DNA from: Micrasema longulum
Taxonomy: Eukaryota; Arthropoda; Insecta; Trichoptera; Brachycentridae
Reading direction: 5' to 3'
DNA length: 64,000 nucleotides
Assembly (NCBI GenBank): GCA_022494885.1
Contig: JAGVSM010003660.1
Coordinates: 62,001 to 126,000 of the forward strand
In this document: piece after piece, positions 45,891 to 56,740 of the stretch
Layout of the letters: each line of letters opens with the position of its first letter
Numbering within the stretch: the stretch's first letter is position 1
Notes under the pieces: model-generated
What the model was told of the DNA's origin: nothing
What the model saw: only the letters and a program-made list of their open reading frames with translations
The model's database searches: none
Made by a program: the position numbers and the translations under genes

Positions 45891-46109
45891 CAAATTTCTC
45901 TGTTATATACAATTAAAATGCAGTTCCACCAAGAAATGTCAGTAGAAAAACTCAATCTATGTTTAAAGATATTTTTTTAGTGCTGTTTAGCACCGTTGTA
46001 TAAGACGTATTCCAGTGTATTTATTACCCATAAACCCATTCACAACAAAATGTTTTTTTTATTTACTACATTTTTTGCTTTTAATATCTAACTAGGATTA
46101 CTTACGCAG

Positions 46110-46440
46110 TTCTAAGACAGTAAAAATATGAAAGCAGTTATCATTATAAATATCCTTGTATATAAAAATTAAGGTAGTAGACCAAGTATAAATACAGTAA
46201 AAAACATAGTAAAATACAATGTAAAAAACGTAGTAAAAATATGATAAAAGAAGAAGAAAGTATAAACAGTAAAATATATAGTAAAAATATATATTAAATG
46301 AATAGCAAGAATGATAATGAAATACTTACTAATAATAAATATTAAAAAAACATGTCAAATGAAATAATACAAAAATTAAAATATATGTATAGTAAAAAAC
46401 GCATATAAAAAAAAAACATTGTTAAAAAATTAGTAAAATT
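46110..46440. repeat. Low-complexity AGTAAAA-rich stretch
   Basis: The motif AGTAAAA recurs many times at irregular spacing (for example near 46115, 46195, 46205, 46235, 46270), with TA-rich filler. It looks like a decayed simple array. Confidence 0.5.
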
Positions 46441-46629
46441 TACTTACTGCATTTAATTTAATGACCAATATTGACGTATAAAATTTTGGACTACCTCAAT
46501 AGCTAGTTTTTAACTAAACGTGACTACAAAACAAATCTAACGTCATAACGATGTACACAAAGCTGGCCTTTCATTTATTAAATTTGTTCGTTATTATAAT
46601 AGACAACAGTACATCCATACTGGCTTGTT

Positions 46630-47206
46630 TTTTCTCGCTCCATAGTTTGAGAATGTGGGATTTAAGCAGTCGAATGGCCCGCTAACCCGCTTATTGCTTT
46701 ATTCGCTCCGCCGCCCTCCTCCCCCCCACTCGTCTAACTCTCCGTCGCACGACTCTTGGAAAAAAACACTTTTCGTACTAAATCACATATCAAATATTAA
46801 TTCTGTCCTTATCGCAGTACTCCTTATGGCAGCAAATCACTATACATCAACATTGTATAATAGATGCGCTCTGTAGCTGCAAGACGTGTTGGAAATTTTA
46901 CTGGTGTATTAATAATAATAGTAATTATTATTTTTGTTAAGGCTCGTTGAATTTCCCCTATTAGTAAACACGTCCTATGCAACATACTCGTATGCAAGTT
47001 GTAATAATAATGTATTTATTTTTGGATAGTTGCACAAATTTTGAACACCTAGTTATACCTTAGTTGGTGTGCATAGATTTTAGGCACCGTGGTTTCGAAC
47101 CATAAGACGCACTTTTTCACCATGAAAATTCAAGCAATAATTGGCGTGTTTCTCACAGTCCGATGGGTGTTATCGTCCAAAACATTTTTTTTTCTAAAAA
47201 TTGATT
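46630..47206. other. C-rich patch and gene-free sequence
   Basis: 46700-46760 is C-rich (CGCCGCCCTCCTCCCCCCCA). Two similar C-rich spots lie at 43230-43290 and 49960-50045. The remainder is AT-rich with no gene. Confidence 0.3.
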
Positions 47207-47467
47207 AATATTTATGTTTTCTGTTGATATTTCTTGATAAAACTAGTTGGATATATTTATGTTTCTGTCCCCTGTTAAAATACTTATTTGATCTTATCTC
47301 CAAAATATGTTAAGAATAGTATAAAAACTGTAAATGTTGTAAACAATTCACCAATCTTGAAGATGCCTACTTAGGCGAATGCGCTCGTTGGTCAAAATAA
47401 TAAAAAATAAAACTAAACCAAGAAGTTTCATTGATAAGTTTATTTATAATTTTATCATAATCATTAA
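47207..47467 (+). mobile_element. Short PLE-like element, copy D
   Basis: It shares ends and hairpin with copy B: TTGATATTTCTTGATAAAAC, CTGTCCCCTGTTAAAATACT, hairpin at 47349-47393, then TTTATAATTTTATCATAATC. Here ACCAA (47350-47354) pairs perfectly with TTGGT (47388-47392) around the hairpin. GAAA has become GAAT in this copy. Confidence 0.5.
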
Positions 47468-47584
47468 AATTTGATTAACAAATTTTGGGGATCGTCTTTA
47501 GGGGGCGATGCGTCTTATCGTCCGCAAAATACGGTAATTGAGCAACTGGTTTTTCGAATAATTTTCTAGTTTTTTGTTTGAATA

Positions 47585-47705
47585 ATATTGATGTTACTTG
47601 ATAAAACTCTATAGTTATTGGTTTTGATAGAAAATATGAATGAAAATTATTCGTTTTTATTGTTTTGTTTGACCAACGAGCGCTTTCGCCAGTAAGTAGG
47701 TGTAT
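47585..47705 (-). repeat. PLE-like fragment E
   Basis: AATATTGATGTTACTTGATA at the left resembles the 5' terminus of the family on the plus strand. At 47668-47702 the minus strand holds the 3' half of the hairpin (CTACTTACTGGCGAAAGCGC, TCGTTGGTC). The orientation switch means two partial copies or an inverted derivative. Confidence 0.45.
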
Positions 47706-48002
47706 GTTTAAAGAAAAATTGGATGCGGAGTATAACGAATAATTATCTTAAACTCGGGTACTGAAGAAACTTTATATTTTTTTTAGTTTATTAGAAAATG
47801 TTCGTTTTAAAATTGTTGTTTGGGTAAAGAGAAATCATTATGGTAATAATAATTCATTACGCTATCGCTTAAAAAATAACTGCCTCATCCAGAAGTTAAA
47901 GCAGCGCCCTTTTGGTGTCAGGTTTAGTAATCCAACCATGAAATTAATTCATACTTCCGTGGGAACCCTTTCATACTATTACTCTATGGCCCCTATAAAC
48001 CT

Positions 48003-48128
48003 GGTATAAAGTTACGCCTACGTATAGTGGTTAAATATGGATGGGAATATCATCCTTATTATAGTGGTAGAATAGGAATGGTATTCCCATCTGCATTGTA
48101 CCACTATGCCTAAGCGTAACTTTATACC
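48003..48128. mobile_element. Palindromic MITE, copy 2
   Basis: The terminal inverted repeats are GGTATAAAGTTACGCCTACG at the left and the complement of GGTATAAAGTTACGCTTAGG at the right, extending to TATAGTGGT. The inner halves also pair. 126 bp, non-coding. The flanks show no clear target duplication. Related to 39550-39680. Confidence 0.85.
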
Positions 48129-48322
48129 AATTTTGTAACTAAGGTAACCATATTATTTTAATGGACACTTAAGTTCTTCGGGAGAAAATTAAGATGACTT
48201 AAGATAAATAAAATAAATAAGTAGTTGTTTTTAATTTTGGAATTAAAATTTTACCAATTGTTCCAGGCCGCGTACTCACGTTTTGTAACGTAGAAACACT
48301 ACTATGTACTTGAATGTCTTTT

Positions 48323-48367
48323 TTTATGGATTTGAAGTAAACATTTTTTTTACTTCAAATCCATAAA
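48323..48367. repeat. Perfect hairpin, 19-bp arms, 7-base loop
   Basis: TTTATGGATTTGAAGTAAA at 48323-48341 and its exact complement at 48349-48367, loop CATTTTT. No other copy was noticed. It could be a tiny foldback element or a hairpin RNA. Confidence 0.95.
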
Positions 48368-48739
48368 CAACTTTTTAAACAAAAATTTTTTATCTCGAAC
48401 TCTGAATTTATAAAATATTACTTACATAATTATTTTTTGTATTTTTTCGACTGGTAAAGTATTTGTTTTAAAAGCACCACCCTATCCGATTATTCCATTG
48501 TGTAATATATTTTGGATAATTACCAAGTTCCTTTTTCGATTGTAAATATATTTCTTATTTAATAAACACATATGTAAGTTTTCTCATTCTATTTACAATA
48601 TTATTTATTTGCTCCTTCAATTTTATATTATTATTCCTAAATATTTTATGTTATTTTTTCAGTGATTTGGAGGCAATTATTATTATAAACCTGACGTCCT
48701 TCATTGCCTTTTTGAATTTTTTTTTATATATTTTATTTG

Positions 48740-49004
48740 GGATATCAACAGTAATACAACAAATATACATGTACAAAGGAAAAAACATAAAACGAAACCT
48801 ATAACAGATATCCATAAAAATACAAATTTGTTTTGAGGATACAAATATTTTTAGGAGGTATAACTTGTTCCTTCGATGTGAAAGTGATGTAATATGTTTT
48901 TTCAGTGTTCATAGACCAAATATTATCATTGAACCATTCTTTCAATTTATATTTATTTAATCTCTTGACGATCCCTTTATAATGAGTACGGTGTTATCAG
49001 CATA
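48740..49004 (-). pseudogene. LINE RT fragment (YADN to WF..N), inverted
   Basis: From 49004 downward the minus strand reads SYADNTVLIIKGSSR, with YADN at 48993-49004, then after a frame change LNKYKLKEWFNDNIWSMNTE, KTYYITFTSKEQ. This is RT motif C and the helix after it. The plus-strand LINE C-terminus starts at the same point and runs the other way. Confidence 0.65.
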
Positions 49005-49375
49005 TGAAATTATCCGACCTTACTCATCTGAGCTCAATAAAATTAAATATCCCAACTAGAAACCTCCGACAAAACTTACTCTTTCATATCTATAACCATA
49101 AAACTAACTATAGTTTTCATTCCCCTATGCCCAAAATTCTTAGGTCTGCCGACAAACATACCAGTCTTGATTTCTTTGATAACAAGTTGTCTTCTTTCAA
49201 ACGATCACTGAATTAAATTCAATTATAAACACCTCTCTCCCGCTTTTACTCCCACCAAGTCTACTATATACCAGTGTGTCTTTCTACTTTCCTTTATAAT
49301 AATTTTCTATGTATAAATATGTCCTTAAAAATGCCCATTGGGCGTATATATAAATAAATAAATATCGCCATTCGT
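49005..49375 (+). pseudogene. LINE C-terminus and 3' UTR with tail
   Basis: KLSDLTHLSSIKLNIPTRNL, RQNLLFHIYNHKTNYSFHSP, MPKILRSADKHTSLDFF, NKLSSFKRSLN and a stop at 49214-49216. The 3' UTR ends AAAATGCCCATTGGGCGTAT and a (TAAA)n tail. The IPTR.L...LF and SP.P...R blocks and SF...L ending fit LINE ORF2 C-termini. The 5' part is missing or represented by the inverted RT piece next to it. Confidence 0.75.
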
Positions 49376-50617
49376 GTGCTGTGTATAAACAATATTATTA
49401 ATATTATATAAATAATAAAATAAGTCCTTATTTTATGTTTTATTTTTGACCAATTTCGAAGCTAGACACGCTGTCTTATCAAGGTATAATTAAATCATGA
49501 ATATTATCCTGTTACATGTTTTGAACAGTGTCTACTAAATTTTAAATCTTAACATACGAAGGTTATAAATATAATAAAATTCATTATTTTATTGTACCTT
49601 GATACGAAAGCTTGTATATGTTAGTCGGTAATTTTGTTGAAATTAAGTATTTCACTCGAGTTATTTTCATAGAATTGTTATTTGGGGATCTTATGAATCG
49701 CGATAAATTAATCAATACGCCGTTCTAGGAATTCGAATGGAAAAACTCTATCGGATTTATTTCTAACCGCAAACAATATTGGATAAATAAATAATAATTT
49801 GAATCAGCGAGGAAATCCGAGTTAATTTATCAGCGGAAAATAATGGTCCTAGTAATTGAAATTTCGAAGCAAAACAAAGAGAAAAGTTCCGTCAATTGAA
49901 TTATATTATAAAATTTACATCTGGCTCAAAATCGTCCGGCAGCTTTGAGAATTTTCATTCCCCCCGTCCACTTCTCCGCCGACACCTCGGTGACAGCCTA
50001 ACCTACACCCCCCGCCCCCCGCCCCACTACCTAAGTACTCTGTCCTTTACCTAACTTCTCTTTAATTAAACCCCCCGACATTTGACCTTTCGAATAAAGG
50101 CGATTCATTTATCTGAAGTACTCCGCACACGTGAATAAGTTTCAATCAAAATACTCACCTAGATTTATATATCCAAATACTTCGCTGCGTGGTTTCGTTT
50201 ACCCGCTCCCACCCGGCGACCGGGCTGCTAGCTGCCGTACACATGTGCGAGTATAGATGGAATATGGAGGTTTCCTAATCTTAATGATTAATCGAATCAA
50301 ATATGTTCTCAGTTCGCTGCTAGAATCGTTCGCAGGTAGCTTGTACTAACATCTATTTATTATTTACATTAATCATGTTTTGCTACGATATTTCATTAAA
50401 AATGTCTACGCATTTGATTTCAGGAAAATAATGGTAAATTTCAACCGATACCCATATTCAATCGCAGATTCTATGTTCATATTTATATTACGCTTACGAA
50501 GTTTAAAAAAATCAGTGTTCATGTTTTTTTAAGGACTGTTAATTATAATATACAGTGAGCTCGTTTGTTCTAAATTTTTCAAAACAATTCATAACATCGG
50601 ATCATTTGAACCGAGTT
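49376..50617. other. Gene-free stretch with a C-rich patch and a hairpin relic
   Basis: 49444-49490 on the minus strand has CTTGATAAGACAGC, loop, GCTTCGAAATTGGTC, a relative of the hammerhead-like hairpins. 49960-50045 is C-rich (CACCCCCCGCCCCCCGCCCC), and 50200-50240 is GC-rich. No coding region is recognised. Confidence 0.3.
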
Positions 50618-50763
50618 ATTCGACCGTTGTAGTATTGTGGACTCACTGATCAAAAGTCCGAGGTTCAAATCTCACTATACCACAACTCATTTCCCGTTTT
50701 TCCATCACAGGTTGTTTTTGACTTTGTGGAAATGGTCTAAAAATTGAAATATATTTTTCTAAA
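50618..50763 (+). repeat. SINE A copy joined to repeat A
   Basis: B box GAGGTTCAAATCTCACT, then CCACAACTCATTTCCCGTTT, then GTGGAAATGGTCTAAAAATT, and it runs directly into repeat A at 50764. The tail with AAGAACGCAAATATT is absent, so the junction truncates it. Confidence 0.65.
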
Positions 50764-51205
50764 TTTGTTGCAACAAAGGGAAAACATTTTTGAGAAGGGA
50801 TATAGAAGTCTAGGCATTTACACGGCTTATGACATGTCATTGGCTGGTTATGTTAAGCGGCCACTTTACACATTCACCATTCTGCCAATGTTTTGACATC
50901 CACAATTCCTCAATTCTTCCGCAGTATAGTAAAAGAGCTGAAACCTTTAGCATGTGGGTAAAATTCATTCGACTGAACCATTTCACCTCCTGCGCAACGC
51001 CTAAAATCATTTTTTTAATTTTTATACTTCTCTTACCAGTTTAATCTACAATGCTTTGAGTATGTCAAAATGTTTGTAGACAGGCTGGATTTTATTTAGA
51101 TTGAAATTTGTTGCAACAGAAAAAAAACATTTTTTTTATGAGGCAATGTGGATGTCCAGGCATATAGGCATAGGTCTTATGACCTTTTATTGGCTGGTTT
51201 ACTTC
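50764..51205 (+). repeat. Repeat A, head-to-tail dimer with 343-bp period
   Basis: A complete unit begins TTTGTTGCAACAAAGGGAAA at 50764 and ends near 51085. A second unit begins TTTGTTGCAACAGAAAAAAA at 51107 and is lost after about 100 bases. The 343-base period gives the unit length. The SINE-like or satellite nature is undecided. Confidence 0.8.
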
Positions 51206-51757
51206 TTCTTAAAATTCTAGTCGTCCATATTACAACTAAAATATACAACATTATTAATGTTATGATACTTGATACCTAAAAATTTTAAAATCACAAAAAA
51301 ACGTTTTTAAAATTATGTTCGAAATAAGCAGGTACTCGTATCTAAATATTATATACAAAACACAATGAAGTGCAGTTCAGCTATGAAAACTTTGTTATTG
51401 AAAATTACAGATGTTAATATCGTTCGTATGACACATTTGTATCGCTCGTCATAGCCCAGTTCGCTCGCAGCATCACAGTTTGTTGAGATCTGAAACAAAA
51501 GATACAGACGATTATTTATCGCCAGGGAAATCGGTTTTCCAGCTCCGCGCACCGCCACCGTTACTGCAGAACCTAATTTACCTACATTATATTAAAATCT
51601 AGAACTGCCATTAATTAACGCGGTCATTCTTACTTCACTCGAACTTAACATGTTTTCTACATATAAATTATTGCTTTTGTGCACGATTCAGTCAATTCTT
51701 ACCTAGTTATGTATGTCTACTCTTATGTTGTGTTTATGTAGGTATCCGTTGAAATAC
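51206..51757. other. No gene seen
   Basis: Unique sequence. A 69-codon minus-strand frame at 51349-51558 has no recognisable family. Confidence 0.3.
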
Positions 51758-51844
51758 GATATAATCCAACTCCACTGGCCAGAACACCCGAATTGAGACG
51801 TGAAAAGGCCATGAAAAAACGAAGAAGAAGAAGATATAATCCAA
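51758..51844 (+). mobile_element. 63-bp RTE 3' end with perfect 12-bp target duplication
   Basis: GATATAATCCAA at 51758-51769 is repeated exactly at 51833-51844. The 63 bases between encode TPELRREKAMKKRRRR-like residues and finish in GAAGAAGAAGAA, the usual RTE tail. It is an extremely 5'-truncated LINE insertion and a clean example of target-primed reverse transcription. Confidence 0.8.
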
Positions 51845-51890
51845 TGTTAGATTATCCCAATTTACTATTATTTAATTACAGTTATTTAGA

Positions 51891-51980
51891 TTTGTTGCAA
51901 CAGAGAGGAAAAACATTTTTGAGAAGGGAATATGGCAGTCTAGGCATTTACAGGTCTTATGACCTGTCATTCGCTGGTTT
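51891..51980 (+). repeat. Repeat A, 5' fragment
   Basis: TTGTTGCAACAGAGAGGAAA, AGTCTAGGCATTTACAGGTC, TTATGACCTGTCATTCGCTG. It stops where LINE sequence starts shortly after. Confidence 0.7.
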
Positions 51981-52004
51981 GATCATAACTTTGGGTCATA
52001 AGCC

Positions 52005-52265
52005 CAGTAAATTGACTATGCGGATGTATGTTATACATATGCTAACTCTGGATTACTTGATAAGTTAGAACGATTGCAGAATATTTGTATTCGTTATATC
52101 TTTGATCTTCGCAAATTTGACCACATAACCGAGTGTCGCACGCAACTACACTGGCTCAGTATCAGGCATAGAAGAAACATTCACATTCTATCACTTCTTC
52201 ACAATATTTTAAATAATCCCACTTCGCCTGTTTATCTGAGAGAGCTCATCCAACCTCTACAATAA
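52005..52265 (+). pseudogene. LINE C-terminal fragment
   Basis: DYADVCYTYANSGLLDKLER, LQNICIRYIFDLRKFDHITE, RTQLHWLSIRHRRNIHILSL, LHNILNNPTSPVYLRELIQP and a stop at 52263-52265. The LQN.C.RYIF...HI..... LHWL.I..RR order is the RT-thumb to C-terminal region of Jockey-type LINEs. About 80 codons are open, but both ends are truncated. Confidence 0.8.
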
Positions 52266-53676
52266 AAATTAATTACTTTTATTGACGCCACAAGTTCTTC
52301 TAGATCAACCGATGAATAGAGTGTAGTGATAGATTTCCGGTTTCCGATAAGCTTATTCACCACCAGGTAACCAACTAGGATTTTAATATTCGCCTGTATC
52401 AACCGTGTCTTTCGATGTATATTTATATAAATGTGGTTTTTATGTGATAGTTGAAAATAATTTATTACCTTCTCAAAATCAGAATCTTGTTTATCGTGTT
52501 ACCGCTCCTCAGTAATACGCATACTAAATACGCAGCTGCATCTCCGGTAATACAATAATATCAATAATTTATCATGTCAACTGAAATGATTCATCAATGT
52601 GCATTGGCTGTTGATTTTCCTTGTTGCGTAAAGCCTATTGATATCTCTTCTCCCGATAAATTATTATATTCAATCATTCGACGGCATCCACATTATCAAT
52701 CAATCAGCCATAATTATCTTCTGCTACTCGCCATGCTCGAGAATAATCTCATAGATCCAAGCATGATTTTTTATTACTTTATTTTTAAAATCTAATGACA
52801 TCGGGAAGTTGATTAAAATCTAGAATTCTTTCTTATAATCCGACATCTTTTTTTAAATATGAATTTCAGGTCGAAATAATACTCATCCACCTTAGGCGTT
52901 TTTCTCTAAATGAATTTTTGAGAAATGTTCATTTCGGATGTGCAATATTTTACAATTTTAGATTAATTGTTATATTTTTTATTTAAGAATGGTAGAATTT
53001 GTCGATTTTAAAGAATGATTTGCTATATTTACTATTACAGATTTTTTAAATGCTAAACTGTGTCTCGATTTCAAATGCAGCCATATCTGTCATAACAACT
53101 GAAATATTTTGAGATAATTATATAGGGTAATTCCATGGTAACTCACGTTATATTTACCTCCATAATTGTGTCTATTCAATGTGTTTTATCTATATAATGT
53201 ATCACTGTACATTGAAAATCGATTAAGGAAACATTTTCAGAAAAACGGTCATTCAATTAAGGTAAACAAATATTGTTTCAATATGTATTTTGCTTTGGCA
53301 ACGCACGTTACATTGAGTGATATGAGGTTCTATGCACAGGTGCATAATGTTTTAATTAAGCATGTAAGAAAAAATAAAAATTACGAAAACTTAAAAAATA
53401 TCTTGTTTATTTCAATATCGATTAACAAATTCGCTATCCGTACTGAAAAAATATAAAACAATCAAAATAAAGTAACTCACATAACATGGTTTTGGTAACT
53501 CGCGTAACATTATTTAACGAGTCATATCTTTGAACAAAATGCGTATTGACGCTACCGAATATTATGTTTACAGCAAAGATTCACTCATCTGAGCCTTAAC
53601 TCAACTATGGAATATCATCTTTGGAAACTTCAGACAAAAAATACTATAATTATATTTTTATTCCTGATTATTTTAT
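52266..53676. other. No gene seen
   Basis: AT-rich. Plus-strand frames at 52574-52795 (73 codons) and 53166-53456 (96 codons) have no recognisable domains. TAACTCACGT is repeated at about 53140 and 53476, perhaps a local duplication. Confidence 0.3.
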
Positions 53677-53800
53677 TTTTATTGCACCACATCAGGCCAG
53701 CAGGCCCAATTACAGTGGTCAATTACAGAAAATTCTTCTTTTTTTTTTCACCGGGAATCGAACCCGGAATCTTCCGTGCGTGATTCAAGCGTCTTAACCA
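53677..53800 (-). repeat. SINE B copy
   Basis: B box (CCGGGTTCGATTCCCGG on the minus strand), body complement of CCAGCAGGCCCAATTACAGT and an A-tail complement. About 25 bases of the mid-body are missing, and the head stops in the A-box region. Confidence 0.75.
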
Positions 53801-54490
53801 ATAAACGTTTTTGAGCACCTTTCGGTGTACATGAAGTTTTAATGTCATTTTTTTGTTTTTTAAATTCATGTCGCACTTTCATGGAAACACCCTATTATTT
53901 ATAAGCCATATCCAAAATGATCCTGAGCAATAAAATAAAGCATTGGAGAAATTGCGATATGAGTACCTACCTACACAAGTTTTGCATGTAATTATAACTA
54001 GATATTAGAGGCGTTGGTTATTGAAATCTATCGACACGATTGTAATCTGTATGAAGTAGACAAATATGGCGCTTAATTAACACGGTGAACATTGCCTCAT
54101 TAAGAAGAGTATGATTTTAAAATGTTATTGTAATAATTAGTTATAAAAACGCACTGTGCGTTCTTATTGTTGGTTTGTTTATAATAGTTCTCAGGCTTTA
54201 TGTGCTTCACCTGGCACGCGATTCTCTCCCCGTGTACTAAGGACGTAGGTACCACAGTAAGTGCAGTATTGCGGATCTGTAGCACTATTGGCAGGCGGCT
54301 AGCGCTGCTCAGCCGCGTTTATTTAATAGGGGAATGTAGTGCAACAAGGCCATCATAAAACATCGAAATCGTTAACCCTCTACTCGACCCAAACGCTTAC
54401 GTATTGGAAAATAAAAATCAAAATCTTATAACACTTTACATTATTATGTTTACCTTAAAAAAAAAAAAAAACAAATACATGGGATCTTAG

Positions 54491-54795
54491 ATTAACCCAA
54501 TTATTTCAATCATCGGCCATTTTCAACGAGTTATAAATAACCCGGTGGCCTCCGTGGTATAACAGGCAAGACACTTGACTTCCGAGTTCGATTCCCGGTG
54601 AGAAAACAAAAACTAAATGTGTATTTTTTCTTAAGCCTGTGTGTTCTGTGTTCTAATTCACCACTGTTATTGCCCTCCTGACCTTTTGTGGTGAAAAAAA
54701 AAACCCACTTTTAGATAATGGGAATCAAGTTAGGGTTGAGCGGGATTCAAAACTTGGATCTCTGATCCGTGAGTCCACAACACTAGCCGCGGAAC
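54491..54795 (-). repeat. SINE A copy interrupted by SINE B
   Basis: The SINE A tail lies at 54491-54541 (CCATTTTCAACGAGTTATAA) and its head at 54707-54795 (ATCAAGTTAGGGTTGAGCGG, with ATTCAAAACTTGGATC for the B box), both on the minus strand. A plus-strand SINE B separates them. Confidence 0.75.
54544..54703 (+). repeat. SINE B nested in SINE A
   Basis: Head GGTGGCCTCCGTGGTATAAC, B box GAGTTCGATTCCCGG, body TAATTCACCACTGTTATTGC, tail of ten A. AACCC occurs on both sides (54539-54543 and 54702-54706), a short target duplication that overlaps the A-tail. Confidence 0.8.
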
Positions 54796-54804
54796 ACGTT
54801 TTGA

Positions 54805-54880
54805 TGACACGTTTTTTCACTACAGCTAAACCCTTTCATATCCGAAACCACAATGATCGGTATGAGCAAGATGACACATG
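54805..54880 (+). repeat. Repeat J (also inverted at 55200-55256 and 57066-57122)
   Basis: AAACCCTTTCATATCCGAAA, CCACAATGATCGGTATGAGC and AAGATGACACA. The complement occurs at 55200-55256 (CTTCTTGCTCATTCCGATCA, TTTCGGATGTGACAGCGTTT) and at 57066-57122 (CTTCTTGGTCATACTGATCA, GTTTCGGATGTGACAGGGTT). Class unknown. Confidence 0.65.
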
Positions 54881-54919
54881 GCATTTTAAATAAAATAGTT
54901 TAGAAGCGTTTCATTCATG

Positions 54920-55047
54920 AATCGGGTTGTGGTCCTGTAGCTAGGGTTTCAAACCCACGGATCAAAGGTCCATGATTCGAACCCCACTCTACCCTAACTT
55001 GATTCATAAGGACATAATAATCATAAGAACGCAAATATTTATTTCAT
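54920..55047 (+). repeat. SINE A copy
   Basis: Head ATCGGGTTGTGGTCCTGTAG, B box CATGATTCGAACCCC, body CCCTAACTTGATT, tail TCATAAGAACGCAAATATTT. The mid-body is deleted. Confidence 0.75.
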
Positions 55048-55354
55048 TTTTTTTTTACAAAAACATTAAAAAAAACAAACGTTTGTTTCTGCAGAGCGCA
55101 GAGGTAACTACCCCCTCCGCACTTCTGTTTTGTCTCCTTTGGAAGTAAGGAACCATTTTTGTTTGTTTTTGAAACGCTTTTAAATTTCTTTTTTTTGTCA
55201 AAACGTCTTCTTGCTCATTCCGATCATCATAGTTTCGGATGTGACAGCGTTTACCAGTTTACCATGCACGCTGTACATAATTATCTACAAAAATCAACTT
55301 GTACGTTTTCGAGGCTTACATTAGTAGGTGCGTAGGTTTTCACGGTCGCTGTTA

Positions 55355-55610
55355 TCAATTTGTATCTTTTTTTGGTGATCCCGTGTAAGTTGGATTCGTT
55401 CCAACATTTTGGCTTATCATTGCAAGAGCCATCTTTAGGGTGAACTGTGTGTTTTTTAGAAAAAAAACATAAATACATATTTGTACACAAGCACATTTTT
55501 TTTCTACAAAACAGACAGTTTACACTGAAGATGGCTCCTGTTATGGTACCCGAAACGTCGCAACGAATTAAACTTACACGGGATCACCCAAAAAATATAC
55601 ATATTGCTTA
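55355..55610. repeat. Inverted pair of a PLE-like end
   Basis: The right arm reads CAGTTTACACTGAAGATGGC, CCGAAACGTCGCAACGAATT, AAACTTACACGGGATCACC. The left arm is its complement with differences (CAGTTCACCCTAAAGATGGC, GGAACGAATCCAACTTACAC, GGGATCACC). The CTGAAGATGGC...CGAAACGT layout is common at Penelope-like element ends. The spacer is about 45 bases (55455-55500). The left arm keeps a GGCT/AGCC stem. Confidence 0.6.
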
Positions 55611-56740
55611 CATTAGTTCGTATCTTTATTTAAAAAATGAAAAACACAAAAGTATAAATTTACTGAAATTTAATATTCGTCCAAACGTATCATGTTTACT
55701 TATTCATATTCTTAAAAACGGACTTTGCTTTATATTGATCGTTGAGTGCTACATTTTTAAAATGTAAATTCGAGTTGTTAGTCTTAAAATTAATTTTGGT
55801 GGTGAAAACTGCTTAGCTGTCACTAATTTTCTAACCTAAAAAAATATGTTTTAGCGATTTGTCTAACTCTATCATTGTATCGCTTTGATTGATTCGACAT
55901 CAATCCACAATAAAACAATAATTATTGTTATACTATCACCACATTTTCAATAATTACTTTTGTAAGTTTTGATGCCGTAAAGGGTTAAGGGACTACCACG
56001 ATTCGCCCGCGATTTATTACTGTATGTACGTGGCAGCTTTTGATTTTATTCGTCATTGTTTATGGAAGGCTGGGGATAAAACATTTGCAGTGAAACCATT
56101 AAAAAGAATGCAAGCCATGAAGCCTTGCCAGGGATCTGATTTTGCGCTGGTTTTTTGTGACTTTTATTACTTATAAATTTATCTTCGCTTTCACGAAGAA
56201 GAATGGCACGCGTTTTATCGCGTCCAGTAACAATCTTCAGTTTATTTCTTATTCTTCACGTACCTTCCCTTAGTGATGACTAACATCACACTTAAACCAC
56301 TCTATCTCCCCTTTATGTTGCGACGTATTTTGTATATTCATTTTATTTAAGAGTTGTAACTTAATACTCACTAGGAATTATTAAGTTAGGTTTATTCCTA
56401 CAATGTTTTTTTCATGTTCACTTGTCACTCTAAAAAAAATTCAATGCGTGGATTATTTTTTCTAAAGATTCACTTTGAGAAAACGCAATATAATATACTA
56501 ATATATCTTATACATACTAATATGTTTTTAACATTTTGTTATCAAGCACCAATTTTAGCGCATGTGTTGCATATTTTAAACGAGATATAATTTGAAATGT
56601 ATAAATAATAAATAAATATTAAGACAAAAAGTACAATATGAAAAATAAAAAAAACCAACAAAAAATGCGGCGTGGGGTTTTATACAAAATATAAAAAATA
56701 CGATCCAATTGAATAAAGTAATATAATACAATGTATATGA
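55611..56740. other. No gene seen
   Basis: Mostly unique AT-rich DNA with no recognisable gene or repeat. Short frames are chance-like. Confidence 0.3.
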
